DNA from: Blasia pusilla
Lineage: Eukaryota; Marchantiophyta; Marchantiopsida; Blasiales
DNA: 64,000 bases
Direction of reading: 5' to 3'
NCBI GenBank assembly: GCA_050084515.1
Contig: CM114273.1
Coordinates: forward strand, 25,420,001 to 25,484,000
This document shows positions 57,594 to 64,000 of this stretch, piece after piece. The notes below the pieces were generated by a model. The model was not told the origin of the DNA and searched no databases. It saw only the letters and a list, made by a program, of their open reading frames with translations. Within the stretch, counting starts at the first letter, position 1, and each line of letters begins with the position of its first letter. The position numbers were made by a program, and so were the translations under genes.

Positions 57594-60545
57594 GAATGAA
57601 TGAATGAATAGATTTATTGTCCACGGGGACCCCACAGGGCCATGGGACTTAGTTTTGAGACTTGACAACAATTTTGGAGAGAGAGCAAGCACCAGCGAGG
57701 GCCTAAGGGGTCCTCAGAGCCAGGTGAGTGTCCCTGGTCTTCACACAACTATGCAAGAATTTAGCAATCTGAGTCTGATTCTGCCTAGCCATGAATGTGA
57801 GGGCCCTGGGAGCCCAGTGAACAAAGAGATCCGGGAAGTCAAGCCTGATGTGATTGTGAAAGGTTCAGTCGGAGAGGTAGTGATGTTCATCATCAATAAG
57901 CCCCGAGTTGCAAAATCTACATAATCTGTCCTCCCTTTTCTTCAGTGAGAATTTTCCTTTCTCAATCTCCAGGTCAGTAGAGCCACATCTGAATCTCGCT
58001 AATGTATGACGTAACTTAGTGGGAATGGAGGCAGAGTTGTAGGAGGCTTGCGGCATGGATCTGCAGTTGTTCATGAGGGTGTGGTAGCGGCTCATTCTTT
58101 CACTATTTTTGTGAGATGAATTCCCCCTGCTTTCCCAGAGACGATGGTGTCGGCCCCAGTTGATGGCAATGTAATTGTTGTGTAATTGTTCAGCAAGGTC
58201 TTGGTGGGTGGCCGTAGGCAGGTCACTGATGGATATTCCCCATTTCATGAGCCACTCCGTGCAGTCATAGTACCAATTTTTAGCCCCAAGGGTGGACGAC
58301 TTTTTGAAACCACATAGGCCCTGGCGGATAGACGATTGGGATTGTCCTCGCAGATATCCTCGAGGTGTTGGAGAAATGTGATCAGATTTTTAACAGCATG
58401 GATCTCCATTGGTACCTCCCCAAACTCAGCCAGTAGAATGTTGTGGGGAGTGGTTTTCCTAATGTCCAGACTCTGACGCATGAAGAGTTTCTGGGGGGCC
58501 TCAAGGCCCTGGGGCCAAGCCTTGGAGCTGGGGCCCCACACCTCAGATGCATAGAGTGTGGCTGGGATCACCAGAGCTTTGAAGAGATGGAGTTTCTGTG
58601 GAATATGCCAGAGTTCCATTCTTCTGCAATTGGAGTGTAGCAGGTGTAGACCCCTCAAGCCTGCATTGATCTTGTTGCGACTCCCATTGGTTCTCCATTG
58701 GTTGTTGGGTTTGAGTTGCACCCCCAGGTATATGTACTCACCCACAATCTCAATGATCTCCCTTCTCAGTCCCTGGCTGAAGGTGAAAATGCGTGACCGC
58801 TGCGCCGTAGGGAGCTGTGATCCAAAGATGATTATCTTCGTTTTCAGCAAGTTGACTTCCATGCCTGATTTGTTGCAGAAGCTTGAAAGTGCATTAAGGT
58901 AAAGTTGGAGCCCATGTGCTGTTCTAGACATCAGAACTATATCATCTGCATACAAGAGCAGGGGGATGAGGCAGTGTGCTAGCTCTGGTGGATCTCCATT
59001 CACTCCAGAAAGCACCTCTTCAAGTTCGTCAATGTAGAGCCCAAACAATGTAGGTGAGAGGGGGCATCCTTGTTTGACTCCGGTGTTGGAAGATAAAGTT
59101 TCAGATCTGCCCCTCTTAGTGGCAATCTGTGCAAACACCTGAGCATATAAGACCTTGATTGCTGTAAGTTGTTGTGGTTGGACACCCAACCTCTTCAAGT
59201 CGATTCCAAATAAGCGCCCTTGGGACTGTGTGAAAGGCCTTCTTGAAGTCTACAAAACAGCAGAACAATTTACCCGGCTTGTGACCAATTCTCGACTTGG
59301 AAGTTTCTTCAATCAGTACCCGGAGTGTGAGAAGGTGATCCAGGGTGCTATGTGAGTGTCGGAAACCTGCTTGTCCTCTGGCTTGCACCTTCTTTTCTTC
59401 AGCCCAGTCGCTGATTTTCCTTTCCAGCAGTAGCCCGTACAACTTGGCCATGAGGGAGCTCACCATGATCCTTCTGTAGTTGGATGGTATCATTGGGTCT
59501 CCAGCCTTGAAGAGTGGGTAGATCGTATTCATTTGCCATTCTGGTGGGAAGCCCTGTTGAACTGCAGTATTGAACATTCTGGTGAGGGTTGGGCCAATTG
59601 CCTCACTTGCGAATTTGAACATTTGAGCCTGGCACCCCAGGACATCCTCTGGTTTGTTATGTAGCCTTTTGAGTCCTGATGTGACATCTTCAATGGTGAA
59701 GAGGTCCGGTAGATTCCGAAGCCCATTCGGCCAGGGGTCGGTGGGAGCGGCAGTGTTGGAGTGGTAAAGTTGGGTACCATATGTGGTCCAGATCTGTAGA
59801 TCCTGGAGTGGAATGATGTTCTGTCTAGTCCTGAGTATTCTCCAGAATTTGGCGGATTGGTATTTCATCTGTTCTGTGAACTCTGTGATCTTGATGGCAA
59901 TGTATTTGTGTTTCTTCCTACGTACCAATCGTATGTAAGTTTTCTGCAACAATCGAGTGTGTGGAGAGTGTGGATCCTCCCTCAGCCGGTGATTCAGCTC
60001 CCTGCGGGCCTCTTTGCAGTCCTTGTCAAACCAGGGTTGGGAGAAGAACATAGAAGTGGATCTAATGTGTTTGCCTCCAAACAGTTGGAAAGGTAGGACT
60101 TTTCTGCAACATTGATGTAGGATGTCGCTGAACTCAGTCGTGTTTACTGTGGGTGAGCACTCTGTAAGAGCCTTGTTGACAAGTGTGATGAGTTCATCTT
60201 TTTTTCCTGAAGGAAAGTGTATCGACATTTGGTTGGCAGGGTTAATTTTTCTGCAGCCTCTGGGGTGGTTTTGGAGACCATGATGTCAAAGTAGAGTAGT
60301 TCATGATCAGATTCTAGAACGGGTGTGACCCGCACATTGGCAACCAGATGTGGTAGTTGATGTACTTCCCCAATCAGGTGGTCAATCACTGATGTCGAGG
60401 TTTCTCTGTTGGAGTCAGAGTGTCCAATGGAAGTGCGACCTCCTGACTGTGGCCACATAGCCATGCCATTGGCGAGTACCAAACAATGTGTTGAGCAAAG
60501 TTGGAGAAGTTTCTCTTCATTGGCTGTTTTTTCCTTGTCCACTGA
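57594..60545 (-). mobile_element. LINE retrotransposon, 5'-truncated, decayed
   Basis: Minus strand. 60542-60144: C-terminal part of an apurinic-type endonuclease (SVIDHLIG, ESDHELLYFDI). 60228-59116 and 59198-58245: reverse transcriptase with PLFKAGDPMIPSNYRRIM, ARGQAGFRHSHSTLDHL, CCFVDFKKAFHTVPR, GVKQGCPLSPTLFGLYIDEL and the catalytic YADDIVLMS; a frameshift lies near 59190. 58248-57865: C-terminal CRFCNSGLIDDEHHYLSDC zinc knuckle typical of LINEs. The 3' end is an AATAAAT followed by (ATTC)n on the minus strand (57594-57612). Such simple-repeat tails occur in Jockey/CR1/L2-like clades; the clade is not certain. Confidence 0.85.
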
Positions 60546-63340
60546 GTTGCGCTGAGAGAGGAAGAAGGGAAGAAGGTTCCATAGGCAAGGAGGGAGATAC
60601 TCTCATATATTGTGAGTGCTGAACATACAAAGTGTTGGCATGGAGTTTCCAAGTGTCAACCAAGAAGCTCTTTACACTGCTAGCTACTTCACATAAGAGG
60701 GATCCCCCATACACGTCCAGTGCAACAGCTTTGGGCAGTGAATCTAGGCTGTTGAACTGTTCTCTTGTTACCAGCTTAGCATTATCAGTATATTCTGTTG
60801 CTGTCTGTGTTGTGAATTTTGTGCAGAAGACCAAGTTGACTAGAGGTTTCATCCCCATCATTACTCAAGGTGCAGGAGTTTAGTCGTGTTCCCATCCTGC
60901 TTTTTTTTTGGTTCAAGATGATTTCCCCTGTCCTGAACTTGAGCTTAAGACGGTTTCCTAAGCAAGGGGTACTCCACAAGTAGTTCTTGTTCTCCATTGC
61001 TTGTTGAGGATATACAATCAAGAGAGAGAGATAAGACATTCATGGTTTCCTCTGTGCTGTTTTGCTGTGAGTGGTCTCCCACTGCTTTGGTTATGGCATC
61101 CTCCAATGGTTTTCTCCTCTTGCTCCCACAGTTCAGGCCATGTAGGGAGCTTGGTTGCTTGCTTGATCTCTTGAACCTTTTTTGTCCAAGATTTGGCCTG
61201 CTTAACTGGCCTCCTTTGGGTCCAAGTTGTCCCCATCAACACTTTCGGGTAGCAATGGGAATCCATTACGGACAGCTGTTTCTGCCATATCAACTTGGCA
61301 ATATAATTTCTATCCTCCAGGGGTTCCACCCCAAGTTCTGATTCGCACCAACTTTGGCCATTTGTGAGGAAGCTGATGTCATATCCTGCAACACCTTCAA
61401 GCCTGTCCCTTTGTTTGGTCTTGCCATCTCGCACTGCAATGCCATATTCCAGTGAGGGATGGCTAGGATGCAGAATGATACAGTGCATTACTTCTCATGT
61501 GATATCATTGCAGTGTAGGAATCTTGTCAGTCTGTACACCTTCTTGTGACCTTTCTCAGTAGTCTTCTTGATGTGCGCAGCTCGCTTGTAGTTTTCTGAG
61601 AATTCAATGCCTGGGTAAGTGTACGTGGGCACTCTGGGGATTTTCTGTTCACCCCAGTACCAATGCTGATATTTGTCCTCCTTGCCATTGAATATCATCA
61701 CACTATGTGTCAATAGGCTTGCTTCCATGTCCCACATGTCACACCAGATTTTGGTCAGGGAGATAATCTTTTGGAGTTTCTCTCATGTTCCTCTAGTCCA
61801 CCGAAGTCGTCAGCAAACATAGGGGCAACAACAGAGCTGTTGCCCACCTGAATGCCTAATCAACTATCATCCATTCCTCGAATACGGAGATGAAAAATGT
61901 ATTTAAGAGGGTGTTGGAGAGCGGGGATCCTTGGGCCACGCCCTGCTTGATGTCCACCTTGCTGGCCATACACCAGAACTTTACTCATTGTGTTCTGATA
62001 CATTTTCTCCACCACCCTCCACATTTTCTCCCTGAGCCCCAACTTCCACAAGCTATAAGACAGGCGGTAACATCATATAGTCTCTTGGACTTCTTGAGGT
62101 CCAAGAAGAAGCAGCATGTGGGACTTCTCCTCTTGTTTCCTACCCTGGACCTCCTGCCTGAAGGTGAAGATGTGATCCACCTTCTTTTTCCAATTTTGAA
62201 GTACAGGGCGCAGGAGCTTCCTGACTACACTCAACAATGTGATCCCCCTGTAATTGCCAGGGTCATTGCTTTCGCCCTTCTTGAAGAGGCTCACAAGAAC
62301 TTCCACCGACCACCTTTGTGGCATGGCTTTTGCCCGCCAAACCAGGTTGAAGAGGCTTACGAGACAACAAACCATAGCAGCATCTCCAGACTTCACAAAG
62401 TCATCACAACTGCATGCTTTGTGGCTCACAAACTCTTTGATTGCCGCTCTCACCTCAGCTGAGAACAATCAATCGTTGTATGGGTTGTCCAGCTCAACCT
62501 TTTTGTCCACCTTGTCCTGTTAGATCTGAACAAAATCCTCCTCCACTTTGTCAAAGTTCTGCACTTCAGGAGATCTCCTATGTAGTTTCCTGGCTAATTC
62601 CTTGTGATGATTTGCCAACACATTTTGAATGTGTTTAGCAGTGGTCATCATCCCACCTTCCTTTCCCTGGAAAGCCTTTAAGTGATTTTTCTTCTGGCCT
62701 TGCTCAGTTTCTGCGCTTCCATCCAGAATTTTTTCTGGTTCTCAGCAAAGTTCTCATTGATGGATGTGTAGGCCGCTTGGCGTAGTTTCTTCTTGTGCAT
62801 CTGAACCATAAGTCAAGTTTCTTTGTGCAGAGCCACTTACTCTGCTCACAAGGTTGTGTCGTCCTTGGCCTTGGCTTATGTGACATACACTTCTCTCTGT
62901 TTGGCAATTGCTGCCTTGAGTTCCAAGGAACACCATTGCACAGCTCTGCTACAGAATATCAATTTCCTTCCAACAGCAATCTTTGCAACATCTGTCACTC
63001 CAAGCTCTCACCATGGTAGTACCATGTCCACAGTGGTTCTTGTGAAGCCAAAGGTCTTGATGGTAGATTCAATGACAGGGTCAAATGCCAAGAGATTTTC
63101 TTCCAGATTTCCAATGTACACCTTCTTGTTCCCCCCTCATCTTGGAAGTCCTCTATTCTCTGTTTCTTGATCACACTCTTCACTGTTTGGGCGGGCACTT
63201 TAGTCTTTGCTGTAATTCTGTCCAGACCAGTGAATGATCATATCTTCCAATGTCTGTGGCATCCACCATGATCGTCTCTCGGTGAATGTCGAGTTCCTCA
63301 TCCACAGCTAGGTGATCCAGAATTGAGCTCTCAATAGAGT
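60546..63340 (-). mobile_element. Second, older LINE relic
   Basis: Minus strand. 62468-62073 reads PQRWSVEVLVSLFKKGESN and DPGNYRGITLLSVVRKLL, an RT start. About 61980-61890 reads DIKQGVAQGSPLSNTLLNTFF. 61737-61495 (YPGIEFSENYKRAAHIKKTT) and 61488-61018 are the post-RT region. 63198-62700 holds remnants upstream of RT, probably endonuclease. Numerous stops. A related diverged 3' stretch (about 60600-60960) is found in the intron at 19120-19530. The younger LINE adjoins it at about 60545. Confidence 0.65.
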
Positions 63341-64000
63341 AGAGCAGAGTTATTTTTACTGTGCACAGAGTCTAGGCGCTTTGCTACTAACAAACCAAAA
63401 ACAGGATTGTGCATGACACTAGAGCCTCAATCACAATGCCCCATCAGAGGACTTCATGAGCATATCCCTTCTCGTGGTGTGACCAGGTTACTTGTAAGAG
63501 GCATTGGATTGAGGCTATTAATGGCCCCTTGAAAAACGGAACTCAAGTAAGATACATTAATTGTCTTATACCAGTGGATCCTCTTCCTCCGTCATAGTTT
63601 TCCCCTCCTTAAGTTATGTCGAAGTTCCGGGTAAGCTTGACATTCTTGAGCACATTGAAGCAGCTTATTCTGGGACTTGGGTTGTCATGAAGATTGTGTT
63701 TTGGGTGTCCGTTTTATATCTGATGTGTGAAAGCACTTTCTCAGTTACTGAAAATCGGTGTTCTCTTGAAGGGAAGTGGTTGAGTTACCAGATTTTTCTC
63801 ATTCGATGGCATAGTGAGTTTGGATTAAAGATAGTTGCACAATTTTTGGGTTCTCTCATTTTAGTCCATGTCAAATGTTACTACTCTTGCTGTGTGTACA
63901 CAATTCTGCCTTAGTAGGATTTTTCTGTGTTTTCTATTGTTGTAATTTTTAGCGTTATTAGATGAGATGAGATTGAAAGGTCTCAGTATCTCATCTCCCT
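63341..64000. other. Unassigned to window end
   Basis: A 117-codon frame at 63561-63914 (+) has two hydrophobic stretches but no recognisable motif. The last bases hold a short GATGAGATGAGA repeat. Nothing else supported. Confidence 0.4.

Noticed and set aside
63561-63914. 117-codon frame as a small membrane-protein gene
   Set aside because: No motif, no splice context and no support beyond an open frame in AT-rich DNA.
1-64000. tRNA, rRNA or CRISPR loci
   Set aside because: No cloverleaf, rRNA core sequence or regularly spaced direct repeats were noticed; short tandem runs are simple microsatellites.

Overview
This is eukaryotic nuclear DNA from the green plant lineage (a streptophyte: charophyte alga, bryophyte, lycophyte or fern; I cannot decide which). 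The evidence is a chloroplast DEG1-type protease with a lumen-type leader, a peroxin-3 start, GT-AG introns of about 100-900 bp, telo-box-like TAGGGTT motifs upstream of genes, and Ty3/gypsy, PIF/Harbinger and LINE remnants. No bacterial operon, rRNA, tRNA or CRISPR array was seen.

Layout. 1-2.9 kb: intergenic, with a strong hairpin. 2.9-7.3 kb (-): thylakoid-lumen DEG1 protease, 8 exons. 7.3-8.8 kb: shared divergent promoter with simple repeats. 8.8-14.5 kb (+): J-domain / GPALPP / DUF3752-type protein, 11 exons. 16.3-19.8 kb (-): a small type I membrane protein, 9 exons, function unknown. 19.8-27 kb: AT-rich intergenic DNA with decayed DNA-transposon pieces. 27.0-53.4 kb: a nest of Ty3/gypsy elements. 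55.3-56.1 kb (+): first exons of PEX3. 57.5-63.3 kb (-): two decayed LINEs.

The gypsy nest is the notable part. Four elements are named here. A (27036-28637, related gag piece 38713-39330) is conventional: LTR ending ACGACA, then an initiator-Met-type primer site, then gag. C (28638-38712), E (39440-43375, minus, truncated) and D (43649-53392) belong to another group. Their order is gag, two zinc knuckles, aspartic protease, a DNMT3-like C5-cytosine methyltransferase, RT, RNase H, DDE integrase and a C-terminal PHD finger. All three copies carry stops and frameshifts.

C and D also share an unusual end structure. The left repeat (A1) is not a full LTR. The right end reads B1-A2-B2, where A2 copies A1 and B2 copies B1. 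This is the split-direct-repeat layout known from tyrosine-recombinase retroelements (PAT/Ngaro), here on an element with a DDE integrase. A G6 polypurine tract abuts B1, two bases separate B1 from A2, and no recognisable primer site follows A1. In C the segment from A1 to the middle of RT (29137-35422) was later inverted, and both breakpoints can be read to the base. D lies inside a PIF/Harbinger transposase relic with a CCTC target duplication.

Spliced gene models were built by hand from splice signals and reading-frame continuity. Element boundaries come from reading the repeats directly; family assignments rest on motif recognition, not on database searches.
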